64,000 nt of DNA from Cristatella mucedo (GCA_009760855.2 WPIO01000043.1:806001-870000), one strand, 5' to 3'. Numbered from the stretch's first letter, positions 22,111 through 34,325 are shown. A program made the numbers and translations. Notes: generated from the letters alone by a model not told the origin.

Positions 22111-22435
22111 TTATTATGACCTATAATAATTATGCTAATATATTGTATGGTGCCCTCAAAGAACTTGATCTCTTTGTACATACTTTACATGTTATGTAAA
22201 GGTAGGATTTTTATGGCTGATTATCATTATTCGTGCCTATGCGATTGTGCGAAAATCTATGGCCGAGGCCGTATAAAAGCTGGCGCCATGGCATAAGCAG
22301 TGAGTTGTGAGTCCAGACTCGGCATTGGCTTTTGAACTGGTTAAACCTGTCGGCCACAGAGCCATCTGTGGCCTCCGTTGAACGTCTGCGATCATCTGCT
22401 GCTGTCAAAGAGATGTTAACTCTCGTAATACGGTC

Positions 22436-22630
22436 TTGTTAGGCTTTGGTATGATCGCCCATCATGTTCCTGCTATTATCGGCATTCCTGCGAGCGAAGG
22501 TGCAGCACATACCAGTAGGATGAATGCTAAGCTCTTTGTGGATAAGTTTATATATAACTGGCCAGGTGGCTCACAACAGCAAAACATTCACTTCGTGGGT
22601 CGGGCTGTCAAGGATCGAAGCCCTTATTGA
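22436..22630 (+). pseudogene. Pogo/Tigger-type DDE transposase relic
   Basis: The short frame encodes GIPASEGAAHTSRMNAKLFVD. Pogo-family (jerky/Tigger-like) transposases have a G-x-P-x2-x2-G-A-A-H-x-S-x-W-M-N segment a few residues before the second catalytic Asp strand, and this fits that pattern apart from the Trp. The expected LLILDNH strand is not preserved, and the frame ends at TGA 22628-22630. No terminal repeats were identified. Recognition rests on one motif. Confidence 0.45.
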
Positions 22631-22639
22631 GTCATCAGG

Positions 22640-23105
22640 TAAACATTGAGGGGTGCTACGAAGTAATGAGCGAAAATAAAATCAGGCCAAAGACTCAGGA
22701 AAATCAGTGAGCATTTTTTCAGTTTGAGTATGGCGATAGGCTGTCACCGCGCGGCGATTCTCATTGGCGCCAGTAGTCAGAGAACGTCAAATTTTTAACA
22801 GCATGTGCTTAACCAATAGTTTCGACTCGTTCATGGGCCTTGTCAGCATCCACTCATAGGTGAACTCTTTAAGGATCCGACATCTCGTAAGGTAATTGTA
22901 CCGCTTAAAGCGAAGGCATTGCTTGTAGGAAAGATTTTGTTTACTCGATGTCAACGTACGTAGATAAAGTAACTTGCTTAATTTTATTTTGTTGATTGAT
23001 TCGCTTACAATTGCCGCCCTATATCGTCTTCGACCACTGACTTATCTGACTAGATTAAACAATTTATGAACATCTGTTATCAGCGAAAGCGGTTGCCTGC
23101 ATAGC
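22640..23105. other. No gene recognised
   Basis: AT-leaning host DNA without repeats of the families listed here and without a convincing frame. Confidence 0.4.
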
Positions 23106-23107
23106 AC

Positions 23108-23230
23108 GGTTTGGCCCTGTGGTTAAGGTGCAGGCCCCGAACAAGGTCTGGCTGAGCACCGTGGCATACGTGAAGCACCTGAATAGAGATTTAAGACTCT
23201 TAAGGCGCTACACGGATGATTTATATATTC
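23108..23230 (+). mobile_element. SINE-B copy with partly deleted head
   Basis: GTTTGGCCCTGTGGTTAAGG (A-box region), a shortened B-box region, then GTGGCATACGTGAAGCACC, TGAATAGAGATTTAAGACTC and TTAAGGCGCTACA. Confidence 0.65.
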
Positions 23231-23730
23231 CTATAGCAAAAACATCTGTCGCCAGCCTTGTTTAAGCTTAGGAATGGCACGGCTAATTTTTTGTCTGCAA
23301 AAGTACTGGTGGCACGAGGTGGCTGAAGCTGGTACAGCAGTTCAGCTAGGTGCTATTGGAGCTAAGCCACAGGGGGGGGGGGGTGGGCTTGTGGGTCGGC
23401 GTCAGAACTTGGCCCCGTGTCCGTTGATCGAGCCGAGGCCATCGCTGCTCCTTCGGCAAAGGAGACTCGTGGCTGAACCGTGGCTGGAAATTGCTGCTTA
23501 TCGTTAGCTTCCTTGCAGGCTTTTACGTAGGGGACTTAGTGTCCCGTGGGCAGGCTTTAGCTTTAGCTTCAAGCGAAGGCAACACCTACCATTACCTCTA
23601 CAATTACGTGTACCTCTACTGTCCACGCACTGAATCGCGAGATCGGCGAATTCTACAGTCGTCACAAGCGATTTGCCTTTGCTGACGTTCCACAAAGTTC
23701 TACTCTGCCCATAACACCGACGGCACGCGT

Positions 23731-26700
23731 AATAATAATAATACACTTGATAAAGCGCTCACAGATAATAATGATAATAATGCACTTGATAAAGCACCCC
23801 CAGAGAACTCAATCTCTCTCTAGGCGCTTTACATTTGCTGTAAAGGGAAATGCAATTGAATGGTGAGTAATATCATGCTTGATAAACAAACAAATGAATA
23901 ACATGGTTAGGGGTGACATGCACAGGGTCAGCATGCAAATGTGGTTAGTGGCAGCATGCACAGTGTCAGCATGCATAAGCACATCAAGGACGAATCACAG
24001 GGACCAACTAAATGCTGTCCTAAATAGGTGTGTTTTTAAGTTCTTTTTAAATGTGGTCAAGTCAGGGGATGTTCTGACGCAAGTCGGGAGTAAGTTCCAG
24101 GCTTTGGGAGCATACAAACTAAATGCACGGTCTCCAAATGATTTGAGGTTTGTATTGGTAGACTGTTGGATTCCGAAAAGCAGGTGGTACGATGCTTGGC
24201 CTGGTGGGAGAGGAGATCTGAGAGATAGGCCGGAGCCAAAGAATGAAGTGACCTAAAAGTGAGCGACAAAACCTTGAAGTCGATCCGTTGCTTGAATGGT
24301 AGCCAGTGCAGGTCGGCGAGAAGTGGTGTGATGTGGCAACTGCAACGCTCACGACAGACAAGCCTAGCCGCGGAGTTTTGCACCAGCTGTAATCGCCTGA
24401 TTGCACATGCCGGTAGACCAGCAAACAGTGAGTTACAGAAGTCGAGACGAGATGTCACAAATGTATGGACCAACTTAGACGTGGCATCCTATCTAAACAA
24501 GCCCGAATTTTAGCAATGTTATGCGTCTGAAAGTAGGCAGACTGCACTGTGGAGCTGATGTGGTCATCTAACAAGAGGTCACTTTGGAACATTACACCTA
24601 GATTTCGAGTTATTCAACAGGAGAAGTGCTGGCAGAGCCAATTTTACGCATCAGCCTTTCCAATTTCTGAATCACACTGGGTTTGCCCATTACTAATAAG
24701 TTAGTTTTGTCATCGTTTAGTTTTAGAAAATTTGCTGCCATCCATGTCTGGATGTCATCAATACATGCAGCAAGTGAGTTTAGAGAATTCGAGGTGCTCG
24801 AAAGCTGGGAGGGATCAAAGCAAAGGTACAATTAAGTGTCATACCCATTGAAGTGAAAGATTAGATTTCGCTTGGCAATCGCATCAGCAAGAGGGAGAGT
24901 ATAAATCGTGAAAAGAACCGGCTGTAGCATGGAGCCCTGAGGTACCCCATATTTCAGAGGTACCTCGGATGATCTTTGTCCGTTTACGTCAATACTCTGG
25001 AGTCTCCCACTGAGATAGGACCTGAACCATTGCAGAGCAGTGCCAGTGATGCCCAGGCGAGATGAGAGGCGCTCAAGCAGAACTTTATGATCCATGGTAT
25101 CAAAAGCTGCCGAAAGATCGAGTAAATCAATCAGAGACACTCTACCCATGTCTGCATTCCTAAGTAGGTCACTGTATACCCTAAGTAATGCTGTTTCTGA
25201 CGTGTGATTACCTCCTAAGCCAGATTGGAACTTTCTAGCAAGGTTTGAAGGTTCAAGATATGATTTCACCTGGTCCGCCACGACCCGGTCCAGTGTCTTT
25301 GATAGGAACGGTAGAAGGGAGAGTGGTTGGTAGTCGCTTAAGTTCTCTTGGTCTAGTGTCGCTTTCTTGAGAAGTGGCCTGACTGCAGGTTTTTCGAAAG
25401 ATGCTGGGACACGACCTGAGGCTAATGACATTAATTATGTTAGTTATGCATGGCAGCAGCAGATCAGTGCAACGTATGAGCAGGACAGTGGGAATAGGGT
25501 CCAAAGGACTTGTCTTCTTTGATTGGGATACGAACTTCTGGACTAGACCACAAGTGACCTGCTTAAATGTAGACATTGAGGTGCAGCCAAGAATCGGGGA
25601 ACAGCATTCTAGTGGAGATGTTGTCATCGCAGGGATGGACTCCCTGATCTCGTCTATCTTCCGCACAAAGAATCGAGAGAAGCGATCGGCTAGATCATCA
25701 CAAGGATCATCGGGTAAGGAGCTAATCTCGGAACGGTTGAGGAGATGGTTGATCGTCGACATCAGCATTTTTGGGTTGTGCATCTGTGATTTAACAATTT
25801 TTTTTTAGAAGCTAGACTTGCCCTTTGCCAGGATCGATAGGTACGACCTACAGTGGTCTCCATGTGCCTGTCGATGGACAGTCAGTCGTGATCTTTTGTA
25901 TGCTTTTCCAAGCTTTCGCTTAGTAGACCTGGCTAGTTTAAAGTTTGTGGTAAACCATCGGCCGTCTGGACAAGGGCACACAGTGCGCTTAGTCAGAGGT
26001 GCAAACTCGTCGAGCGCGTCAGCTAGTGCCGTGTTGTAGCTATCTACCAAGGATGACAGATCGGAGGGAGGGCTGAGCAGCAGAGGCGAAGCAGATATTC
26101 TCTAACGGACAGCATCGATGTCAAAGTTGAGGTTTCGCCATTTACAGGTTATTATAGAGAAGGAGGCGGGCGTACAATGTTAATTGAATGAGATCTGCAT
26201 GTGGTCAGATAAGCAGGATTTGGCAATAATTATTAATGACAAAGTGCAGTTGTATGAGAAAATCTGGTCGAGTGTGTGAAGCTTGATGTGAGTATGACCA
26301 TGCACATGAGCCACAAGTTACAACGAGTCAGTCAACACACGAAATTCAGAGCTAAAGGCGTCAGATAAGTTGTCAAAGTGAACATTAAAATCACCCATAA
26401 CGAGGAAGGATCGATTTCTTGCACACAGAATCGAAATGAAATCGGAGAAATCTGAGATAAAGGAGGATGTGGTACCTGGTAGGCGATAGACTGCTGCCAC
26501 TACCGGTAGCTTGTTTTCGGGTGAGACCAAGACAATTGATTCATAAGACTGCTTCAAGGGTACTTCAAGGGTACTGGCTTGCAGTTGAATTTCGAGCGCA
26601 TGATAACTGCAACTCCACCTCCAGTTTTTATTGATCTAGGGGTGTGAAAGAATGAGAAACCAGCTGGGGTTGCGTCTTTAGTAGTCGGGTAGTTTACCGA

Positions 26701-26990
26701 TTGTAGCCAAGTTTTAGTTAGGGCGAGCAGGTCGAGATCATTTTCAGAAATAAGGTGGCTTATTACCACAGGTTTACTGCACATTGAGCGAGGATTTCAA
26801 AGGTAAGCTTTAAGTCTGGCCGATGGAGTTATAACAGGCCTGATTACCACTAAGTTAGAGAGATTCACAGTGACGCATGTGGGGAAGCGTGGTGAGCGGT
26901 TCGAGACAGTGCTAGGAATACCAAACGAGCGCGTTCTCAGATCGCAGTTACCGCCCAATGAGCGGCTTCTGAGCTGGTGGTTATCTCACA
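23731..26990 (-). mobile_element. LINE-A, the longest copy in the window (endonuclease + reverse transcriptase), decayed
   Basis: Minus strand, from about 26990 to an (ATT)n tail at 23731-23780; a second truncated tail is stacked at 23731-23764. Order: AP-endonuclease pieces (DLDLLALTKTWLQ, then GGGVAVIM at 26554-26784, and VMGDFNVHFDNL at 26318-26557), a linker, then reverse transcriptase ([51 protein letters not shown] at 24832-25431). The thumb/C-terminal region (FLKLNDDKTNLLVMGKPS, then RLDFCNSLFAGLP at 24057-24831) follows. The frame is split into six or seven pieces. The YADD-type box is altered to FNGYDT, so it is inactive. This arrangement (APE endonuclease, RT, no RNase H seen) fits L2/CR1-type LINEs. 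Confidence 0.85.
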
Positions 26991-26999
26991 CGTGCAAGA

Positions 27000-27680
27000 C
27001 TCCGTATCGCTAATCAATTAGCTTGATTTAAAATGAATTGCATCAAAGCGCACGACGAGCAATAATGCATTTTTTTTGATAGGTGAGTGCGCACGAAAGC
27101 GATTTCCACCATCCGTTAGATGGCGTACTCGCACACTGTGGTCCAACCAGCGTCGTAACGTCGGTATCTCGGAAGTGACTTTCTCATCTAATAGTGCTAA
27201 TAACGACTCCCGGAAGCTGCATGTATACCGGTATCCAAGTTCACTGACCGTCTGTCCAGCTTGCACGTTCATAAAATGAATTTTGTCTCGTTCATAGAAG
27301 AGAATAGTGGTTATCCGAGGAGCTTGAGCAAACCATTCATGTCGAATTAGGATAGAATGCAATGTGGCTGAGTTCGGGAGAAGTCGGGCGGCCATGCACC
27401 CCGAGGGTTTTGATTACCGCGACTACCTTGCAGCGTGCTGGAAACTCCCGACTCGAGAAGTAGTTCTTTTAGGACCCTATAGAAACGACGAGCTACTATT
27501 TTTTATTCTTAACAATTAGACGGTTAAGCGAAGAGATAATTCTCTCGCATTTGAAAGCTTGCAGGCAAACGATTCTCGCCCCTCTTCAGTTAAGAAAAAA
27601 GTGCGGAAGACGCCGGGGTTTAGGCAATCACCTCGCTCAGTGGCATTGAGCACTCCACCATCGTTCATCGATTCGTCAAG
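27000..27680. other. No gene recognised
   Basis: Host DNA between a LINE and a SINE. A 125-codon minus-strand frame (27018-27395) has no recognisable domain. Confidence 0.4.
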
Positions 27681-27683
27681 AAA

Positions 27684-27886
27684 ATACTAGCTGATTCGAC
27701 AGCCTTTTTTGTATAGCGACAGAAGAGCCTTTAAGGCTATCATGGCCGCTTGCAGCGGCCATAAATAAATAAAAGAATAAAAGAAAATAAATAAAGGATT
27801 GCCCATCGCAGGATTTGAACCCACGAACAGGGGATCGAGGTCGTAAAAAGCAACCGCCTTACCAGGTGTGCCATCGCGGCACTGAG
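27684..27886 (-). mobile_element. SINE-A copy with internal (AATA)n expansion
   Basis: Minus orientation, B-box region GGGTTCAAATCCTG, and the body GATAGCCTTAAAGGCTCTTC ending in AAAAAAGGCTGTCGAATCAGC. An AT-rich insertion of TTTATTT units lies between head and body (27762-27795). Confidence 0.75.
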
Positions 27887-27899
27887 CGAAATAGGACAA

Positions 27900-28467
27900 C
27901 CCTGCGTACGCATCCGGCATCCCTCGTACTGATTAAGCACACATTTACCGCTTAGGAAGTCAACGCTTGCTACTATGCTTACATATAACACGTACTTTCT
28001 CACACGTAGCGTCTAGTGAATAGCGTAGCGCGAAAGAGAGGACGGCGGGTTTCAGTGTTGCTGACGGAAGCGCTCGATCTGAAGTAGACGATGCTTGACG
28101 ACCGGCGCCAGCTTGTGCCTGCTGCTAATTCCAAGCCAGAGCCTGCGTCGACCTAACCCGCTGCGAGCCCGAATGCACCTCGATACTTGTTGAGGGTTGG
28201 CGGTTGGCGCGTGTCCAGCAGGACTTGTTCAAAGAAAAAAGCTGGTTACTCGAGAGGCCCTCGACGAATGAGCCCAAGGTGGACCGCAGTCTCGCCAACG
28301 CCCATCGTCTCGCGTAGCTCGCCCGGTCAGTTATCGCAGGCCTTTGGGAAGTGGCAAAAGCCAAATCGTGAGCACCGACGTGAACTCGCTGCTTTGCTCA
28401 CTGTCGCCAGGTTTTCTTTCGTTGGACGAATTATTTTGGCTACCGAGAGTGAGGCAATAACCGCTTC

Positions 28468-28470
<3 letters not shown>
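27900..28470. other. No gene recognised
   Basis: Moderately GC-rich host DNA; overlapping short frames only. Confidence 0.4.

Positions 28471-28471
<1 letters not shown>

Positions 28472-28527
<56 letters not shown>
28472..28527. repeat. (CT)n microsatellite
   Basis: About 28 uninterrupted CT units. Confidence 0.95.
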
Positions 28528-28530
<3 letters not shown>

Positions 28531-28959
28531 AGCATGCACGGGCGGCCTGCAAACCCAATCGGAACGCAACTGTGCGAGAAAAAATTTTGAATCAAGTTTT
28601 ACTCCGCCCTCCGTCGCAATTAGGTAGCTGCTCGTGCTGCAGTGTCTGAAGAGGTGTATAGCGTTGAGATGTGGGCGTGGCGTCGCCGCCCCCAAGCGAA
28701 CGCCCACGCTCCGCCCTCGAAATGAGGGCGCTGTGCACGTGAGTGCGTGACTCGCGACTAGGTCTGCTGACTAAGCGGAATTGATGCTGAATGGTGGCGC
28801 TGGTCACGGGATAGTATCGTTGGCGCACTCGTCACTTTCGCCAATTCGTCTGCCTTAAGCTGCGCTTACACGGCAGACGTTCCCACAGATTTTGGGATGA
28901 TTTCCCATGGGTTTGGGCTACTACGTCATCATATGTCTCAACATTTTGGGGGAAGGAGC

Positions 28960-29190
28960 CAAGTCTGCAGAATCATCACAAGAATTTCTTACGCAACAAC
29001 TACTCTCCTGCTGCCGACTCCTACTTTTCGACTCATACTTTTTTACGCTCATACTTTTCAGCGGTCCTGAGCTGCTACTTCCATGCTACCCACTACCTCA
29101 ACAGCTCTCCTGACTCGGCTCTACTTCCCACTTTCTCTTTGTTGCGAGAGGTTAAGTCTGTTGGCTACAGAATGCGTACCGAAAGCCACC
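28960..29190 (+). mobile_element. LINE-B 3' fragment
   Basis: Contains TTTTCAGCGGTCCTGAGCTG, CTCAACAGCTCTCCTGACTC and TTTCTCTTTGTTGCGAGAGG, matching the end of the intact LINE-B frame at 49.1-49.25 kb. A CTCATACTTTT duplication lies at 29028-29060. Confidence 0.65.
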
Positions 29191-29452
29191 ATACACCCGT
29201 CAACCAAAACAAAAATGGCTGACGTTCGTAAGCTCGAGTTATGTTGAGGCACTCGGAGCAAGTTCTTGAATATGAAATGCTTAGGCGTTGCAAGATTGAA
29301 GTTCCTTAGTAAAATGCTCCGAGGCAGAGGCCCGTTTTAAATAAGTTGCGAAGTGTATTGAAGTTTCAAGCGGCACAGCTGGCGTCATCACCGACGCATT
29401 CGTCGTGGGCAATGCGGGAGCACGAGTGGTCGGTAGCGTTCCGCCTCAATCG

Positions 29453-30664
29453 CTAGCACTGCCGGGCGTCCGCTTCCGCTTCCGGCGTGGTCTGCCGCTG
29501 CGCCGGCGCAGCGTGCGGGCGACTGACGCGGGCTTTCGCAGGTGCCGCTATTGTCACGACGACAGATGGCACTTCCGATTCGGGGCTGAGACAGCGAGAC
29601 GACTGCACCTTCTGCTCGCCGGCGCCTTCAGGCGAATCCACGGTTATAATTATCATACCCTCAGTATCTTGTGACTGTGCAGACGAAACGTCGACTGCAG
29701 CCATTGGCGGTGGCGGCTCATCGCGCAAAAAGCCCGCCGCCTTGCTGCCGTCCGGCAAGGGCGTGAAGTAGCTGCACGACTGGCCGCCGGGCGTCGGCTG
29801 AAGCTGCTGATGCTGCGTCCTCGGCGGCAGCGGCAGTCTCAGGAGCGCTCGATCCGTTGTCAGCAGCAGCTGCTGCCGTGGCGTCAGCTCAGCTTCGGCT
29901 TTGCTCAGTATCGACGGCGTCGGCATCGATCCCGTGCAGCCGCCGCGGCCGCCGCTTTCGCTGTTGCTGCTGTTTGGGTAAAGGTAAATGTGCGACGCCG
30001 GAGTCGCGGCCCTAATGTGCACGGCGGCCGTCGCGTCGCCGCCGCCGCCGCCCTGTCGTCGTTGAGCCGCGGCGGCGGCGTCTGAGTACAGCGGTGTCAG
30101 CTCGAACGCCAGCCGCGGCGGCTGGGTACGCTGCTGCAGCGGCGTGCTGGTGCGAGCCAACTCCACTGTCTCGTTCGAGGCGCCTCCGCCGCTCGAGTCG
30201 CGGTATAGCAGCTCCAGTGACGCCGGCCGCATTCGGGCGAAGCTGTGCGCGAGCGAGCGAGCTCTTGTCAACAAGCGCCGACCGGCTGCTCCGGCGCGCT
30301 GCTCTGGCGAGGCTGCGACCGGCTGCTCTGCTCCGGCGCGCAGCCTTGGCGAGGCTTCGCCCGCTCGATCTATCGCTGCGGCAGCTGACGCGATGGCGCT
30401 GGCGAGCAATTGCGCTCACCAGCGTCCGACGACCGGGCAGAGGCTTAGCTGACCGATCCACCAGTGGCGGTAAGGCTTCCAGGGGCAGAGCAGCGACACG
30501 GCGACGACGAACGTGAAGAGCGCGGAAGCGATCGCCGTCAGCCACCAGACGGTGGCGTACGCGGCCTCGGTGGTGGACCACAGGCCATGCGACAGGTCCA
30601 GCCAGTCGAACTCATCGGCGTGTGGTGCCGCCTCGACGGCTTTGTGGCTACTGTTGCTAGTCAT
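29453..30664 (-). CDS. Single-pass membrane protein of unknown family (two exons: 30420-30664, 29453-30242)
   Basis: Exon 1 starts at ATG 30662-30664. It encodes a short N-terminus with an NSS glycosylation site and an acidic/aromatic segment (DEFDWLDLSHGLW), then a membrane span at about residues 39-61 (TVWWLTAIASALFTFVVAV), then CPWKPYRHWW. Unspliced, the frame meets TGA at 30416-30418. A CTG|GTGAGC donor (exon end 30420) and a CACAG acceptor (exon start 30242) remove 177 bases and keep the phase. Exon 2 adds 262 codons: a low-complexity, Ser/Pro/Gln/Ala-rich tail with HIYLYPNSSNSES and MIIITVDSPEGAG, ending at 29453. The predicted product is 344 residues with a long, probably cytoplasmic tail. 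I do not recognise the family; the intron is a prediction. Confidence 0.5.
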
Positions 30665-30667
30665 TTA

Positions 30668-31935
30668 CGAGGGCCCGGCGGGAAGGCGGGCTGTTTGATG
30701 CGGCGAAATGCTGACGGTTGAGCGAATCTCCTTGCGACTGCCAACCAATCGCTGCGGCAGTTCACGACGCCAGGGGATCTCGTCAAGGGTGGGGCGCCCA
30801 GTGTCGTGCAAGCCGCGCATTGTGACGTCGTCGTGGCGGGCCGTGTTTCGGCAGGCTTTCGCTTCGCTTTCGTCGCGTGACTCCGGGCCTGCAGCCACTG
30901 GACGAGGCGCGACGACACGCAAACGTACAGCGCCGCGTCCCCCCCCCCGTGACCGCTAGCGTCGATGCAGATTCCATTGGATAGATGAATGGGAAACAAA
31001 ACGAAATTTTCAGCATCAGCCAAGTCAACTTCATTTACCTAAAGGCAGAGAAGACGCAGCTGCTTTCAACCAGCACTGAAACTTGCAGCCACGAAGAATT
31101 GCTGAAGTGTGAAGACCGAACAACGAGAGGCAAGCTCACACGAGGACAGTCTGGCGGGTTGGCGGGAGGGAGACCGCAGAAGGGAAGACTAGAGCGACGG
31201 AGAGCTGTAGAGAAAGTCTACTCTAGTACCCTCGAGGAAATAGGTGTACAATCTCAGTCCGTTGTGAGTTTCCCGACAGCAGGATCAAGAATCCTTCGGT
31301 GAGAATACTTCTGGTAATAATACTGACGATCGACAGAGTTTAAGGTTGTCGCTTGCCCGCGCTCTTTTCAGCCACTTAAAGAGTTTCAAGGGAGCTAGAT
31401 TTGAGACATGGCTGCGCCGTCGGCGGCGTGCGGCGAGGACTCAACAGGCACAACAGTCAAAAATCCATTCGAACATCCAGCTCTCAACAGTCGCACGGGT
31501 GAGGCAAAGCAGTGCACTTCAATTGGCCGTTGCTCATCCGGGCCAGTCAATAGTTCGTGTGCTCCTAACGCAGCATTCGGTCATCTGGTGGCATCTCAGC
31601 TTCCTAATTAAGCGAGGTTATATCTCGACTCTTGAAAGCGACAAGTTTTTACAGAGAAAAGTTTGGTCTTAGAGAGTCTCAATTTTCTCTCTTTCGATCA
31701 CCGAAGGGGAAAAGCATCTCAAATTTTTACGCTACAAGGCTGCGTTTCTCTAGTTACAGTTTCCTGAGAACCCTTCCAAACGAGAAGCTTTTCGTTGCTA
31801 TCATCGTGACTATTGCAGCAATTCTCCATGACCTAGTTTCAATCAAGTAGCTCGTCAATTTTCTGACCCCACCGTTCGCTCTGATCCCTTCATTCTCTTG
31901 CTACGGCGGAAGATCTAAATTGAAATAATACTTCC
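30668..31935. other. Upstream region of the membrane-protein gene and unassigned DNA
   Basis: GC-rich to about 30960 with a C8 run at 30937-30944, compatible with a promoter or first-exon region for the minus-strand gene. The part from 30985 to 31935 has plus-strand frames of 60-110 codons without recognisable domains. Confidence 0.35.
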
Positions 31936-32078
31936 TCTCTCAGGCCCTGTGCATGTCGCATCCAACAATGTTATGCCTGATGGCATTGGGAATGTTACCG
32001 ATAATAATTTGGTCATGCCTTCTTGACAGCACCTGCAGTGGCTAGAAAGAGATACAGTTCTCTGAGTTCGCTATTCAA
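31936..32078 (+). mobile_element. LINE-A 3' end, diverged
   Basis: GCCCTGTGCATGTCGCATCC, then GCTAGAAAGAGATACAGTTC and TCTGAGTTCGC, ending in the AAT repeats at 32079-32101, where it meets an opposite-strand LINE-A tail. Confidence 0.6.
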
Positions 32079-32084
32079 ATAATA

Positions 32085-32945
32085 ATAATAATAATAATAA
32101 TACACTTGATAAAGCACCCTCAGAAAACTTCATCTCTTTCTAGGCGCTTTACATTTGCTGCTAAGGAAGTACGATTGAATGGTTAGTGGTAGCATGCTCA
32201 ATAAGCAACAAGAATACCATTCTTAGGGGTGACATGCACAGGATCAGCATTCAAGTATGATTAGTGCATAGTGTCATTCATGCATAGTGTCAGCACGCAT
32301 GAACACATAAAGATCGAATCAGAGGGACCCACTAAATGCGGTGATAAATATTAAGTGCGCTTTCAGTTACTTTTTAAATGTGGTCAAGTCAGGAGATGTC
32401 GTGACGCAAGTCGGGAGTGAGTTCTAGGCTTTGGGAGCATACAAACTAAAGGCACGGTCTCCAAAGGATTTGAGATTTATATGAGACAAAGGTAAAAGTT
32501 AGATTCTGAAAAGCGGGCCGTACTATGCTTGGCCTGGTAGGTGAGTAGATCTGATAGGCAGGCTGGAGCCAAATAATAAAGGGACCCAAAAGTGAGTGAC
32601 AACCCCGTAAAGTCGATGCGTGACTGGACTGGGAGCCAGTGTAGGTCGGTGAGAAGTGGTGTGATGTGGCAACAACAACTCTCATGACAAACAAGCTTAG
32701 CTGCAGAATTGTGCACCTGCTGTAAGCGCCTGAGTGCTCAGGGCGGTAGACCAGCATACAGTGAGCTACAGAAGTCAAGGCGTAATGTCACAAATGCACG
32801 GACCAACTTGGATGTGGTATCCCTGTCTGAACAAGCCCAAATTTGAGCAGTGTTATGTAGCTGATGGTAGGCAGACTTGATTAAGGAGCTGATGTGGTGG
32901 TCTAACAAAGCGTCGCTCACTTTGGAACATGACACCTACATTTTT
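32085..32945 (-). mobile_element. LINE-A 3' half, minus strand
   Basis: (ATT)n tail at 32085-32101, then the reverse complement of the LINE-A 3' UTR and the C-terminal coding segments (HNSAAKLVCHESCCCHITPL at 32477-32716, LVRAFVTLRLDFCSSLYAGLP at 32738-32935). Frame broken. Confidence 0.8.
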
Positions 32946-32949
32946 ATTA

Positions 32950-33560
32950 TTGTTATCATACCTATTACCTCGTGCTTCTAAAAAAATGGAGCTATGCCAC
33001 AACGGTTAAACATGTTTCGCAAAAATTCTTTCCTTCTGTCGTCTGTGGATTTATGGAACACTATCCCTATAACGGACCAGCAAACGTTCTTCAAAGAGTA
33101 AGGCCGATTAGGTTCCGTAAAAACGCGTCAGTGCGGCAAATAAAAGTTTTCTTCGCCGCCATTTTCTGCGTCCGCTCACAAATATACGTACGACTCTACA
33201 TACGTGAGCTGCTATCGCGTTAGCCAGGAAGTTTGATGGTGCGAAGTCAGGAACTCCGTTGTCGCGACAAAATGACGAAACCTCTTTTTGCATTCCACAT
33301 AAGAACGATATTTACGTACCCGCACGAAATGCGCTTCGAATTTTAGGGGTCTGAAGCTCCGTGCTGAAGGCGCTCGAAGCCACTCGAAGCCTCTGCCGAG
33401 ATGCACCGGAAGCTGAAGCTCTCGCTCCGCGGGAGATCTTTCTTTTTCGCAGGAGATTCTGAAAGAGCTGTGCCTCGATCGGACCTTGGGGGCACGCTGG
33501 GGACTCTGCAGAGCTTCCGGAAACATTTCCTCTTAACGCAACTCCAAAATAGCATAATAG
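32950..33560. other. No gene recognised
   Basis: Several 60-100 codon frames overlap on opposite strands; none shows a domain. Confidence 0.4.
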
Positions 33561-33700
33561 GATACAAACACAAAATTAATTTGTATAGCGCCATATGAGA
33601 ACATGATCTTTATTCAGGCGCTTCATGTATACCACGGCGTTCGAGCCCACGACCTTGGTCTTCAAATGCGTTCACATCGACCTGGGTTCGAGGCACCGCT
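33560..33700 (-). mobile_element. SINE-B copy
   Basis: AATTTGTATAGCGCCATATG, then TTATTCAGGCGCTTCATG and TTCGAGCCCACGACCTTGG: the minus-strand SINE-B tail and B-box region, with a diverged head. Confidence 0.65.
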
Positions 33701-33884
33701 AGCACTGCCAAATCAGAGGCGACCGCGACGAGGACGACTACAATCGCTCTTCGGATGATGGCGACCGATCGTGACCACGCAACAACCACGTGACCACGCA
33801 AGGCAACAGCTGAGAAGGCGCTCTCTCCGCTCGCAGCACGAGGGGAGCCGCCACTTCAACCGGAAGTATTGCAACCGCATCTCA

Positions 33885-34250
33885 GTTGGTCCATGCATTT
33901 GTGACGTACCGTCTTGACTTCTGTAGCTCGCTGACTGCTGGTCTACTGGCGGCCTGTGCACTCAGGCGCTTACAGCAGGTGCAAAACTCTGCAGCTAGGC
34001 TTGTCTGTCGTGAGCAGCGCAGTTGCCACATCAGACCACTTCTCACCGACCTACCCTGGCCCCCAGTCAAGTCACGCATCGACTTAATAATAAGAATAAT
34101 AATGCACTTTAAAAAGCACCCTCAGAGAACTTAATCTTATTCTAGGCGCTTCACAATTGCTGCAAAGGGAAACGCAACTGAATGGTGAGTAATACCATGA
34201 TGACTTCACAGGGTTGTCACTCACTTTTAGCCTTCATTCCTTGGCTCCAG
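33885..34250 (+). mobile_element. LINE-A fragment interrupted by an opposite-strand LINE-A 3' tail
   Basis: Plus-strand LINE-A runs 33885-34085 (encodes VHAFVTYRLDFCSSLTAGL and CHIRPLLTDLPW). A minus-strand LINE-A tail of about 115 bases follows (34086-34200, ATTATTATTCTTATTA end first). The plus-strand copy then resumes at about 34209 (GGTTGTCACTCACTTTTAGCC). GACTT is present on both sides of the inserted tail, a plausible target-site duplication. Confidence 0.65.
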
Positions 34251-34325
34251 GCTAACTATGGATATAATGCCCCAACATGCAAAGCTTCGCAACACTCATT
34301 TTTGTGAATCTGGCTGTTTACCTAT

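Noticed and set aside
30416-30418. Stop-codon readthrough or selenocysteine at TGA
   Set aside because: No readthrough context and no hairpin seen; a phase-preserving GT-AG intron explains it more simply.
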